A stretch of 15,254 nucleotides of DNA from an uncultured Rubrivivax sp. (GCA_937975735.1 CALJUI010000306.1:1-15254), one strand, 5' to 3'; positions 1 to 7,331 are shown, counted from the stretch's first letter. Numbers and translations are program-made. The notes: generated from the letters alone by a model not told the origin.

Positions 1-605
1 ATGCGCAGGCGCCGGCCGATCCGGCGCGCCGCCTGCTGATCGTCGGCGACAGCACCGCGGTGGGCACCGGCGCCAGCGGCCCGGCGGCCAGCCTGGCCGG
101 GCTGATCGGCCGCGCGCATCCGCGCGCCGCCATCGACAACCGCGCCCGCGACGGCGCCACCTGGGCCGATCTGATCGTCCAGCTCGAGGGCGCCGGCACG
201 GCCGACGTCGTGCTGGTGATGGCCGGCGGCAACGACGTCATCCGCCTGCGCGACTGGGCCGACGTGCGGCGCGACATCGACCAGGTGGTGGCGCGCGCGC
301 GCAGCATCGCGCCGGTCGTCTGGCTGATGCCAGCCGGCAACGTCGGCAACGCTCCCTTCTTCTGGCCGCCGCTGTCGTGGTGGATGACGCAGCGCTCCAG
401 GCGGCTGCACGCGCTGATCGAGGCCACCGCGCGCGACCCGGCGGTGGTCTACGTCGACCTGTTCGAGGAGGCCGAGCACGACCCCTTCGTGCAGCAGCCC
501 GGGCTGCACGCCGCAGACGGGCTGCACCCGAGCGACGCCGGCTATCGGCTGTGGCTGGATCAGCTGCGCCGCCAGGCCGACCTCGATGCCCGCCTGAGTC
601 CTTAG
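1..605 (+). CDS. SGNH/GDSL-family hydrolase (esterase/lipase-like), 5' end outside window
   Basis: The reading frame is open from base 3 with no start before the family motifs, so the gene begins left of the window; about 200 residues are visible. Block I appears as LLIVGDSTAVGTG, with the nucleophilic Ser at codon 51-53. Block III appears as MAGGNDV, giving the oxyanion Gly and Asn. Block V appears as DGLHPSDAGY, giving the catalytic Asp and His. These are the hallmarks of SGNH hydrolases, which cleave ester or thioester bonds of lipids, acyl chains or acetylated sugars; the substrate cannot be told from sequence. A GTG at base 60 lies after the GDS motif and would remove the nucleophile, so it is not the start. 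It ends 87 bp before urtA and is probably unrelated to urea transport. Family assignment is firm; the exact role is unknown. Confidence 0.88.
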   Translation, partial: AQAPADPARRLLIVGDSTAVGTGASGPAASLAGLIGRAHPRAAIDNRARDGATWADLIVQLEGAGTADVVLVMAGGNDVIRLRDWADVRRDIDQVVARARSIAPVVWLMPAGNVGNAPFFWPPLSWWMTQRSRRLHALIEATARDPAVVYVDLFEEAEHDPFVQQPGLHAADGLHPSDAGYRLWLDQLRRQADLDARLSP

Positions 606-626
606 ACCTACGCCACCTTGCGTATG

Positions 627-643
627 GGCACCGGGACGGTGCA
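627..643 (+). promoter_or_regulatory. Putative NtrC-type binding site upstream of urtA
   Basis: The 17-bp sequence GGCACC-GGGAC-GGTGCA matches the classical NtrC dyad TGCACC-N5-GGTGCA at 11 of 12 arm positions; only the first base differs. It ends 49 bp before the urtA ATG. NtrC control of urea uptake fits known nitrogen regulation of urt operons. I could not find a convincing sigma-54 promoter (GG-N10-GC) between the site and urtA, so the mode of action is open. A chance match is possible but unlikely at this position. Confidence 0.55.
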
Positions 644-652
644 TCCGTAGTC

Positions 653-668
653 TGAGGGCATTCCCTCA
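653..668 (+). other. Small perfect hairpin in the urtA leader
   Basis: TGAGGG-CATT-CCCTCA is a perfect 6-bp inverted repeat with a 4-base loop, 24 bp before the urtA start and 10 bp before its GGAG (679-682). It could be a leader hairpin, an operator half, or a weak end to the upstream gene. It lacks a T-run, so it is not a canonical terminator. Confidence 0.35.
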
Positions 669-692
669 CGACCCCACCGGAGCCCGTTCACC

Positions 693-1967
693 ATGAAGAT
701 CACCCGCCGTTCGATCACCGCACTGGCCGCCGCCGCCTGCGCCCTCGGTTTCACCAGCCTCGCCCAGGCCCAGGGCACGATCAAGGTCGGCATCCTGCAC
801 TCGCTGTCCGGCACGATGGCGATCTCGGAGACCGTGCTCAAGGACGTCGCGCTGATGGCGATCGACGAGATCAACGCCAAGGGCGGCGTGATGGGCAAGA
901 AGCTCGAGCCGGTGGTCGTCGACCCGGCGTCGAACTGGCCGCTGTTCGCCGAGAAGGCGCGCCAGCTGATCAGCCAGGACAAGGTCGCGGTGACCTTCGG
1001 CTGCTGGACCAGCGTGTCGCGCAAGAGCGTGCTGCCGGTCTACGAGGAGCTCAACGCGCTGCTGTTCTACCCGGTGCAGTACGAGGGCGAGGAACTCAGC
1101 AAGAACGTCTTCTACACCGGCGCCGCGCCGAACCAGCAGGCCATCCCGGCTGTCGAGTACCTGATGAGCAAGGACGGCGGCTCGGCCAAGCGCTTCGTGC
1201 TGCTGGGCACCGACTACGTCTACCCGCGCACGACGAACAAGATCCTGCGCGCCTTCCTGAAGACCAAGGGCATCGCCGAGGCCGACATCATGGAGGAGTA
1301 CACGCCCTTCGGCCACAGCGACTACCAGAGCATCATCGCGAAGATCAAGAAGTTCGCGTCCGAAGGCAAGAAGACGGCGGTCGTCTCGACGATCAACGGC
1401 GACTCCAACGTGCCCTTCTACAAGGAGCTGGGCAACCAGGGCCTGAAGGCGACCGACGTGCCGGTGGTCGCGTTCTCGGTCGGCGAGGAGGAACTGCGCG
1501 GCGTCGACACCAAGCCGCTCGTCGGCCACCTGGCGGCGTGGAACTACTTCATGAGCATCAAGAGCCCGGCCAACACCGAGTTCGTCAAGAAGTGGAGCGA
1601 CTACGCCAAGGCCAAGAACATCCCCGGCCACAAGGACAAGCCGCTGACCAACGACCCGATGGAGGCCACCTACATCGGCATCCACATGTGGAAGCAGGCG
1701 GTCGAGAAGGCCAAGAGCACCGACACCGACAAGGTCATCGCGGCGATGGCCGGTCAGACCTTCCCGGCGCCGGGCGGCTTCACCTCGACGATGGACCCGA
1801 AGAACCACCACCTGCACAAGCCGGTGTTCATCGGCGAGATCAAGGCCGACGGCCAGTTCAACGTGGTGTGGAAGACCAAGGGCCCGGTCGTCGCCGACCC
1901 CTGGAGCGACTACATCCCGGAGAACAAGGGCAAGGTCAACGAGCCGGTCAAGAACGGCAAGCCCTGA
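693..1967 (+). CDS. urtA: Urea ABC transporter, periplasmic urea-binding protein UrtA
   Basis: This 424-residue protein is the periplasmic receptor that captures urea (or short-chain amides) and delivers it to UrtBC. A Sec signal peptide (KITRRS, a hydrophobic stretch, then SLAQA|QG, cleavage near residue 26) precedes a type-I periplasmic binding fold beginning TIKVGILHSLSGTMAISE. The conserved segments GCWTSVSRKSVLPVYEE and LLFYPVQYEGEE separate UrtA from branched-chain amino acid receptors of the LivJ type. The ATG is preceded by GGAG (679-682) at a workable distance. It is first in an operon with urtBCDE, and a near-consensus NtrC dyad lies just upstream, suggesting induction by nitrogen limitation. 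Length and motifs are typical. The RR pair is not a full Tat motif. Assignment is very secure. Confidence 0.97.
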   Translation: MKITRRSITALAAAACALGFTSLAQAQGTIKVGILHSLSGTMAISETVLKDVALMAIDEINAKGGVMGKKLEPVVVDPASNWPLFAEKARQLISQDKVAVTFGCWTSVSRKSVLPVYEELNALLFYPVQYEGEELSKNVFYTGAAPNQQAIPAVEYLMSKDGGSAKRFVLLGTDYVYPRTTNKILRAFLKTKGIAEADIMEEYTPFGHSDYQSIIAKIKKFASEGKKTAVVSTINGDSNVPFYKELGNQGLKATDVPVVAFSVGEEELRGVDTKPLVGHLAAWNYFMSIKSPANTEFVKKWSDYAKAKNIPGHKDKPLTNDPMEATYIGIHMWKQAVEKAKSTDTDKVIAAMAGQTFPAPGGFTSTMDPKNHHLHKPVFIGEIKADGQFNVVWKTKGPVVADPWSDYIPENKGKVNEPVKNGKP

Positions 1968-3563
1968 GTGCCGCCCGCATGGTTCATCAAGGTCCTGGTC
2001 GCGCTGTGGCTGGCCCTGGTGGCCGGCCCCGGCGTGGCCCTGACGCCGGCGCAGGCGCTGGCGATCGCACAGGGGGATAGCGACGAACGCATCGCCGCGC
2101 TGAACGGCGCGGCGGCGGCCGGCGAGCCCGGCCTCGCGGCCTTCGTGCAGGCGCTGCTCGACGACGAGGTCCGCATCGCCGGCGAGCGCGTGCTGCGCGT
2201 GCAGGGCAGCCAGGTCACCGACGCGATCAGCGGCGCGGCGGCGACCCTGCCGGCCGACGCCGAGGACGTCATCAACAACAACCGCGTGCGCGGTGCGCTG
2301 CAGGCGGCGCTGGCGGCGCTGCAGCTCGGGTCGCCCGACGTCGCGACCCGGCGCGGCGCGGTGCAGGCGCTCGTGAGCTCGTCGCTCGACGAGGACCAGC
2401 TGCCGTTGATCGACAAGGCGCTCGCCGCGGAGACTGAAGGCGACCTGCGCGAGGTCCTCGAGCGCATGCGTGCGACGGTGCTGATCGCCGCCGACGACCG
2501 TGCCAAGCGACTCGACGCCGCGCGCGCGCTGGCCGACAGCCGCCAGCCGGCGGTGGCCAGCCTGCTGCGCGAGCGGCTGGCCGACGGCGCAGAGGCCGAC
2601 GCCGAGGTGCGCAAGGCGCTGAACACGGCGCTGGCCGACGTGCAGTCGCGGCTGGACTGGGGCGAGCGCTTCGGCGTGCTGTTCACCGGCGTGAGCCTCG
2701 GCTCGATCCTGCTGCTGGCCGCGCTCGGCCTGGCCATCACCTACGGCCTGATGGGCGTCATCAACATGGCGCACGGCGAGCTGATCATGATCGGCGCCTA
2801 CGCCACCTACTTCGTGCAGAACGCCTTCCGCGCCTGGTGGCCGGGCGCCTTCGACGCCTACATCCTGGCCGCGATCCCGATCGCCTTCCTCGCCAGCGCG
2901 CTGGTCGGCGCGGTGCTCGAGCGCGGCGTGATCCGATTCCTCTACGGCCGGCCGCTGGAGACCCTGCTCGCGACGTGGGGCATCAGCCTGATCCTGATGC
3001 AGACGGTGCGCACGCTGTTCGGCGCGCAGAACGTCGGCGTCGAGAACCCGTCCTGGCTGTCCGGCGGATGGCAGCTGCTGCCGAACCTGGTGCTGCCCTA
3101 CAACCGGATCGCGATCATCGTCTTCGCCGCGCTGGTGCTGGGCGGCACCGCGCTGCTGATCGCGCGCACCCGGCTGGGCCTGTTCGTGCGCGGCGTGACG
3201 CAGAACCGGCGCATGGCGGCCGGCGTCGGCATCGACACGGCGCGGGTCGACACGCTGGCTTTCTCGCTTGGCGCCGGCATCGCCGGGCTGGCCGGCTGCG
3301 CCTTGAGCCAGGTCGGCAACGTCGGGCCGGACCTGGGGCAGGGCTACATCGTCGACAGCTTCATGGTCGTCGTGCTCGGCGGCGTCGGCCAGCTCGCCGG
3401 CACCGTCTACGCCGGGCTCGGCCTGGGCGTGCTGAACAAGCTGCTCGAGGGCTGGCAGGGCGCGGTGCTGGCCAAGATCATGGTGCTCGTGTTCATCGTG
3501 ATGTTCATCCAGAAGCGGCCGCAGGGCATCTTCGCGCTGAAGGGCCGGAGCGCCGACGCATGA
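1968..3563 (+). CDS. urtB: Urea ABC transporter permease UrtB
   Basis: This 531-residue inner-membrane permease forms the urea channel with UrtC. Residues 1-25 look like a signal peptide (a hydrophobic run ending GPGVA). Residues about 26-230 are an Ala-rich, probably helical-repeat periplasmic domain, the N-terminal extension characteristic of UrtB that is absent from LivH. From about residue 232 the LivH-like permease follows, including AITYGLMGVINMAHGELIMIG and VVLGGVGQLAGTVYAGLGLG. The GTG start directly abuts the urtA TGA, in the same frame, and there is no clear ribosome site, so translation is probably coupled to urtA. An ATG at 1979 is out of frame. The gene overlaps urtC by four bases (ATGA). 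Assignment is very secure; the start is likely. Confidence 0.95.
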   Translation: MPPAWFIKVLVALWLALVAGPGVALTPAQALAIAQGDSDERIAALNGAAAAGEPGLAAFVQALLDDEVRIAGERVLRVQGSQVTDAISGAAATLPADAEDVINNNRVRGALQAALAALQLGSPDVATRRGAVQALVSSSLDEDQLPLIDKALAAETEGDLREVLERMRATVLIAADDRAKRLDAARALADSRQPAVASLLRERLADGAEADAEVRKALNTALADVQSRLDWGERFGVLFTGVSLGSILLLAALGLAITYGLMGVINMAHGELIMIGAYATYFVQNAFRAWWPGAFDAYILAAIPIAFLASALVGAVLERGVIRFLYGRPLETLLATWGISLILMQTVRTLFGAQNVGVENPSWLSGGWQLLPNLVLPYNRIAIIVFAALVLGGTALLIARTRLGLFVRGVTQNRRMAAGVGIDTARVDTLAFSLGAGIAGLAGCALSQVGNVGPDLGQGYIVDSFMVVVLGGVGQLAGTVYAGLGLGVLNKLLEGWQGAVLAKIMVLVFIVMFIQKRPQGIFALKGRSADA

Positions 3564-4636
3564 ATACGCGCCTGCTGACGCCGAAGGCCTGGCTGGCGGT
3601 GCTGGCGGCCTTGATCGCGGTCGTGGCCGGCATTCCGCTGCTGAACCTGGTCGTGCCGCCGGGCAGCGCGTTGCACGTCAGCGACTACGCGGTCAGCCTG
3701 ACCGGCAAGCTGCTGTGCTACGCGATCGCCGCGCTGGCGATGGACCTGATCTGGGGCTACACCGGCATCCTGTCGCTGGGCCATGGCCTGTTCTTCGCGC
3801 TCGGCGGCTACGGCATGGGCATGTATCTGATGCGCGAGATCGGCACCGAGGGCCAGTACCGCAGCGAGCTGCCGGACTTCATGGTCTTCCTGAACTGGAA
3901 GGAACTGCCCTGGCACTGGGCCTGGAGCGACAGCTTCGTCTTGCAGATGCTGCTGGTGATCGCGGTGCCCGGGCTGCTCGCCTTCCTGTTCGGCTGGTTC
4001 GCGTTCCGCTCGCGCATCAAGGGCGTGTACTTCTCGATCATCACGCAGGCGCTGACCTTCGCCGCCATGCTGCTGTTCTTCCGCAACGAGACCGGCTTCG
4101 GCGGCAACAACGGCTTCACCGACTTCAAGCGCATCCTCGGCGTGCCGATCGCCACCTCCGAGATGCGGGTGCTGCTGTGCGTGATCAGCGGCGTCGTGCT
4201 GATCGGCTTCTTCGTGATGGCGCGCGCCATCGTCACCAGCCGCTACGGCCGCGTGCTGCAGGCGATCCGCGACGCCGAGAGCCGCGTCATGTTCACCGGC
4301 TACGACCCGGTGGCCTACAAGCTCAGCATCTGGACCTTGTCGGCGGTGATGTGCGCGGTGGCCGGAGCCCTCTACGTGCCGCAGGTCGGCATCATCAACC
4401 CGAGCGAGATGACGCCGGCGGCGTCGATCGAGATCGCGATCTGGGCCGCGGTGGGCGGCCGCGCGACCTTGATCGGGCCGATCGTCGGCGCCTTCTTCGT
4501 CAACGGCGCGAAGAGCTGGTTCACGGTGGCCTTCCCCGAGTACTGGCTGTTCTTCCTCGGGGCGCTGTTCATCGCGGTGACGCTTTTCATGCCGAACGGG
4601 CTGGTCGGCCTGTTCCGCCGGAAGGATCGCGAATGA
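3560..4636 (+). CDS. urtC: Urea ABC transporter permease UrtC
   Basis: This 358-residue protein is the second inner-membrane permease of the urea importer, related to LivM. A first hydrophobic segment lies at about residues 10-35. The conserved permease sequence DLIWGYTGILSLGHGLFFA follows, then multiple membrane segments, the NNGFTDFKRILG loop and the conserved YGRVLQAIRDAESRVMFTGY coupling region that contacts the ATPases. The C-terminus (PNGLVGLFRRK) is typical. The ATG was chosen because it overlaps the urtB stop in an ATGA, and the reading frame upstream of it is only an out-of-frame shadow of urtB. It overlaps urtD in the same ATGA manner, showing tight translational coupling. Assignment is very secure. 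Confidence 0.96.
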   Translation: MNTRLLTPKAWLAVLAALIAVVAGIPLLNLVVPPGSALHVSDYAVSLTGKLLCYAIAALAMDLIWGYTGILSLGHGLFFALGGYGMGMYLMREIGTEGQYRSELPDFMVFLNWKELPWHWAWSDSFVLQMLLVIAVPGLLAFLFGWFAFRSRIKGVYFSIITQALTFAAMLLFFRNETGFGGNNGFTDFKRILGVPIATSEMRVLLCVISGVVLIGFFVMARAIVTSRYGRVLQAIRDAESRVMFTGYDPVAYKLSIWTLSAVMCAVAGALYVPQVGIINPSEMTPAASIEIAIWAAVGGRATLIGPIVGAFFVNGAKSWFTVAFPEYWLFFLGALFIAVTLFMPNGLVGLFRRKDRE

Positions 4637-5505
4637 CGCCCGAGCTGATGGCCGAAGGCGCGGCGCGACTGGCGGCGTACCGGGAGAAGCAGGGCGCCTC
4701 GGGCGACCGCGCTGCCGGCTTCGGCCGGCCGCTGCGCATCGGCGAGCCGGACTTCGGCAACGGCGTCGCGCTCTACGTCGAGGACGTCAGCGTCAGCTTC
4801 GACGGCTTCAAGGCGCTGAACCGGCTCAACCTGACGATCGACGTCGGTGAACTGCGCTGCATCATCGGCCCGAACGGCGCCGGCAAGACGACGATGATGG
4901 ACGTCATCACCGGCAAGACCGCGCCCGACGAGGGCCGCGTGTTCTTCGGCTCGACGATCGACCTGCTGCAGCTGCGCGAGCCGCAGATCGCGCAGATCGG
5001 CGTCGGCCGCAAGTTCCAGAAGCCCACTGTCTACGAGCCGCTGACCGTGGTCGAGAACCTCGAGCTGGCCTGCAAGGCCGACCGCCGCGTGCGCGCCGCC
5101 TTGTTCGCGAAGCTCTCCGGCGCGCAGCGCGACCGGCTCGACGAGGTGCTGGCGCTGATCCACCTGAAGGACGAGGGTCACCGCGCCGCCGGGCTGCTGA
5201 GCCACGGCCAGAAGCAGTGGCTGGAGATCGGCATGCTGCTGATGCAGGACCCGAAGCTGCTGCTGCTGGACGAGCCGGTGGCCGGCATGACCGACGAGGA
5301 GACCGAGCGCACCGCCGAACTCTTCCTGTCGCTCGAAGGTCAGCACTCGCTGGTCGTCGTCGAGCACGACATGAAGTTCGTCGACCAGCTGACCGAAGGC
5401 CGCAAGACCGTCACGGTGCTGCACGAGGGCCGCGTGCTGGCCGAGGGCAAGCTCGCGGACGTGCAGGCGAACGTGCAGGTGATCGAGGTCTACCTTGGGC
5501 GGTGA
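4633..5505 (+). CDS. urtD: Urea ABC transporter ATP-binding protein UrtD
   Basis: This 290-residue cytoplasmic ATPase (LivG-like) powers urea import together with UrtE. Walker A is GPNGAGKTT (79-87), the signature is LSHGQ (189-193), Walker B is LLLLDEP (209-215), and the switch His lies in EHD (244-246). The LSHGQ variant, instead of LSGGQ, is a recurring UrtD trait. About 45 polar residues precede the ABC fold; the ATG is nonetheless supported by its ATGA overlap with urtC. Unlike the preceding junctions, its 3' end is followed by a 465-bp gap with a large inverted-repeat structure before urtE. Assignment is very secure. Confidence 0.96.
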   Translation: MTPELMAEGAARLAAYREKQGASGDRAAGFGRPLRIGEPDFGNGVALYVEDVSVSFDGFKALNRLNLTIDVGELRCIIGPNGAGKTTMMDVITGKTAPDEGRVFFGSTIDLLQLREPQIAQIGVGRKFQKPTVYEPLTVVENLELACKADRRVRAALFAKLSGAQRDRLDEVLALIHLKDEGHRAAGLLSHGQKQWLEIGMLLMQDPKLLLLDEPVAGMTDEETERTAELFLSLEGQHSLVVVEHDMKFVDQLTEGRKTVTVLHEGRVLAEGKLADVQANVQVIEVYLGR

Positions 5506-5528
5506 TCGTCGACAGGCATGTGTTCTGC

Positions 5529-5894
5529 CCGTGGCGGCAGCACGGTGGCGGTGCCCACGTTCTCCGGCCCACGCTCGCGGGCGAATGGAGAGGCGTGCAT
5601 GCTGCTCTGGCCGTGAACGTCGTGCATTCGTGCCGCCTGGGTGGCGACCGCGAATGGGGCCTGCGCCCGCGGGCACCGCCACCGCGCTGCGGGTAGCCGC
5701 CGTGGCGTTCGGATCCGAACGCCGCTGCCGTGGTTGGGCGGGAGGCCCGGGTGTGCGGGCGCAGGCCCCATTCGCGGTCGCCTCGACGCGTACCTGGCAC
5801 CCTGGTGACGATGGCAGGCGGGTCGGTGGCCGTCGGCGGCGACCCGCGAGCGTGGGCCGGAGAACGCATGCCCGGGCCTTCCGCCCCGCCACGG
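5529..5894. repeat. Nested (concentric) inverted-repeat element between urtD and urtE
   Basis: Three perfect inverted-repeat levels share nearly the same centre. The outer arms are 24 bp each (5558-5581 and 5843-5866), the middle arms 28 bp each (5643-5670 and 5755-5782), and the core is a 20-bp perfect palindrome at 5704-5723. A weaker 9-bp pair, CCGTGGCGG (5529-5537 and 5886-5894), continues the symmetry. The intervening segments have matching lengths on the two sides (20/19, 61/60 and 33/31 bp) but unrelated sequence. This block pattern suggests either two head-to-head copies of a repeat unit or a structured nucleic-acid element such as a REP/MITE-like repeat. All frames read as low-complexity Arg/Ala/Gly/Pro-rich translations with no recognisable protein, so I see no gene here. 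The rest of 5506-5970 holds no other supported feature. Confidence 0.85.
5704..5723. repeat. 20-bp perfect palindrome at the core of the nested repeat
   Basis: Each 10-base half reads GGCGTTCGGA on its own strand. The palindrome is perfect with no central spacer and contains a GGATCC. It is centred within about one and a half bases of the centres of the flanking 24-bp and 28-bp repeats. It could be a protein-binding dyad, a site of strand exchange, or a hairpin tip in RNA. Confidence 0.8.
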
Positions 5895-5970
5895 AGGCGG
5901 CACGCGGGTCGTCGCGAAGTTCCGTCATGCGCCATGGCCGGGTGTTCTCGTGCTCAAGGCCGGATTGCGC

Positions 5971-6663
5971 ATGCTGAACGTCGACGGTCTGAACCAGTAC
6001 TACGGCGGCTCGCACATCCTGCGCGGGCTGTCCTTCGAGGCCCGGCCCGGCGAGGTCACCGTCGTGCTCGGACGCAACGGCGTCGGCAAGACCAGCCTGC
6101 TGAAGAGCCTGATGGGCGTGGTGCCGGTGAAGGCCGGCCGGGTTGCGCTCGAGGGCCAGGACATCACGCGCGCGACGCCCTATGAGCGCGTGCGCCGCGG
6201 CATCGGCTACGTGCCGCAGGGGCGCGAGATCTTCAACCGGCTGACGGTCGAGGAGAACCTGCGCATGGGCCTGGCGACCAAGCCCGGCGGCACGTCGATC
6301 CCGGCCGAATTGTTCGAGCTGTTCCCGGTGCTGGACGAGATGCGCCGCCGCCGCGGTGGCGACCTGTCCGGCGGCCAGCAGCAGCAGCTGGCGATCGCGC
6401 GTGCGCTCGCGCCGGGGCCGAAGCTGCTGATGCTCGACGAGCCGACCGAAGGCATCCAGCCCAGCATCATCAAGGACATCGGCCGCGTGATCCGGATGCT
6501 GGCCGACCGCGGCACGATGGCCATCGTGCTGGTCGAGCAGTACTACGACTTCGCCGCCGAGCTGGCCGACCGCTACCTGGTGATGGAGCGCGGCGAGGTC
6601 GTGCAGCAGGGCCGCGGCGCGGACATGGAGGCCGAGGGCGCGCGGGCGCGGATGGCGATCTGA
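5971..6663 (+). CDS. urtE: Urea ABC transporter ATP-binding protein UrtE
   Basis: This 230-residue cytoplasmic ATPase (LivF-like) is the second nucleotide-binding subunit of the urea importer. The N-terminus MLNVDGLNQYYGGSHILRG is the classic UrtE opening. Walker A is GRNGVGKTS (34-42), the signature LSGGQQQQ starts at residue 132, and Walker B is LLMLDEP (152-158) followed by TEGIQPS. I chose the ATG at 5971 because it matches the family N-terminus and length; a GTG at 5950 would add seven residues (MLKAGLR). The ribosome site is weak (AAGG at 5956-5959). Unlike urtA-D, which abut or overlap, urtE is separated by a 465-bp spacer carrying the nested inverted repeat, so it may be differently expressed. 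Its 3' end lies 23 bp from a convergent gene, with no clear terminator between. Assignment is very secure. Confidence 0.95.
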   Translation: MLNVDGLNQYYGGSHILRGLSFEARPGEVTVVLGRNGVGKTSLLKSLMGVVPVKAGRVALEGQDITRATPYERVRRGIGYVPQGREIFNRLTVEENLRMGLATKPGGTSIPAELFELFPVLDEMRRRRGGDLSGGQQQQLAIARALAPGPKLLMLDEPTEGIQPSIIKDIGRVIRMLADRGTMAIVLVEQYYDFAAELADRYLVMERGEVVQQGRGADMEAEGARARMAI

Positions 6664-6686
6664 GGCCGGCCGGATCGGGCGACGGA

Positions 6687-6950
6687 TCACACCTGGTCGC
6701 TCGGGTGGCCGCACTTGCGGCAGGCACGAGGAAACCAGGTCGGATGCGCCCATGCGATGGGCCCTTCGTACAGGTACGGAGTTCGACATCGCGGGCAGCG
6801 AAACAGCCAGGCGCCCACCAAGACCAGCAACCCGGCAAGCAGCACGAGGCCAAGCCCCCACTCGACGCCTGCGAGCACCAGGCCACCGCCCGCGGCGACG
6901 AGCACCGCGAAGGCGGACAGGCCAAGGCGAAACCGTGCGCTCGGACTCAT
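6687..6950 (-). CDS. Small two-TM zinc-ribbon membrane protein, third of three paralogues
   Basis: This 87-residue hypothetical protein has two hydrophobic segments (about 8-28 and 32-50), then a zinc-ribbon-like tail with Cys 52/55 (CPRC) and 77/80 (CRKC). The tail segment AHPTWFPRACRKCG parallels AHVGWPTKNCRNCG of the first paralogue, and both N-termini share RFRL. I chose the ATG at 6950 because it places the first Cys pair at 52/55, as in both neighbours; a TTG at 6986 would add 12 residues. It lies 81 bp downstream of the second paralogue and 23 bp from the end of convergent urtE. The function is unknown; its place behind an RHS gene suggests an immunity-type or accessory role (inference). 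Confidence 0.72.
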   Translation of the reverse strand: MSPSARFRLGLSAFAVLVAAGGGLVLAGVEWGLGLVLLAGLLVLVGAWLFRCPRCRTPYLYEGPIAWAHPTWFPRACRKCGHPSDQV

Positions 6951-7031
6951 CGTCGCTCGCAGGAGTGCGCGCACGTGCCCGCGCAAGGCCTTCGCCGCCG
7001 GTCCGGGGAAGACGGCGCGGTTCGCCAGACT

Positions 7032-7331
7032 TCAGTCCGGCCCACGCCCCGCTCCCTTCGGCCGATCGAGGTCGAAGCTGCACGTCGCACAGTGAGTCCG
7101 CGGGAGCATCCCGGGCGGCCGGAATCGCGTTCGGTTCTTGTCTTCCTCGAAGGACACCGCTGCGCCGCAGTTGGGGCAAACAACGGACCGAAGCAGCCGA
7201 TGTCCGCCATAGGCGACGCCTGCGAGCGGAACGGCGAACCAAGGTGACTGATAGACGCTGAGCGCGATCGCGCCGAGCCCGGTGGCCATGATGGCGGTCC
7301 AGGCGAGCAGGTTCCTCTTGTAGGCGGTCAT
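7032..7331 (-). CDS. Small two-TM zinc-ribbon membrane protein, second of three paralogues
   Basis: This 99-residue hypothetical protein has hydrophobic segments at about 8-27 and 31-48, then Cys 52/55 (CPNC) and 81/84 (CATC), a probable zinc ribbon on the cytoplasmic or periplasmic face. The ATG at 7331 overlaps the stop of the first paralogue in an ATGA, which indicates translational coupling and fixes the start. The shared HRLLRSVVCPNCG/GRLLRMVKCRKCG stretch marks it as a paralogue of the preceding gene. Its C-terminal tail is longer, polar and basic (RPKGAGRGPD). The frame remains open further upstream, but that part is an antisense-like shadow of the first paralogue. I do not recognise a named family. 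An immunity-like role is inferred only from position behind the RHS gene. Confidence 0.75.
   Translation of the reverse strand: MTAYKRNLLAWTAIMATGLGAIALSVYQSPWFAVPLAGVAYGGHRLLRSVVCPNCGAAVSFEEDKNRTRFRPPGMLPRTHCATCSFDLDRPKGAGRGPD

Noticed and set aside
1..39. ATG at base 1 as the start of the hydrolase gene
   Set aside because: It is in another frame and reaches a stop within 13 codons; the hydrolase frame begins at base 3.
644..692. A sigma-54 promoter between the NtrC-like dyad and urtA
   Set aside because: Checked GG pairs lack a GC at the required spacing, so none is claimed.
693..770. Tat signal in UrtA because of the RR pair
   Set aside because: The residues around RR (TRRSIT) do not fit the twin-arginine consensus; an ordinary Sec signal fits better.
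666..2774. A 700-codon - strand open frame opposite urtA/urtB
   Set aside because: Same reasoning: low-complexity His/Arg/Val translation opposite secure genes.
5490..5977. Open frames on both strands inside the urtD-urtE spacer
   Set aside because: They read through inverted repeats, so both strands give the same short peptide segments (such as GDREWGLRP). There is no ribosome site or domain; the DNA structure explains the openness.
6664..6686. GGCCGGCC palindrome as a bidirectional terminator between urtE and the convergent small gene
   Set aside because: The stem is short, without a loop or T-run, and such words are frequent by chance at this base composition.
4372..7242. A very long - strand open frame spanning urtC, urtD, the spacer and urtE
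   Set aside because: It is antisense to three secure genes, with a repetitive composition and no motif. It is a shadow of G+C-rich coding DNA.
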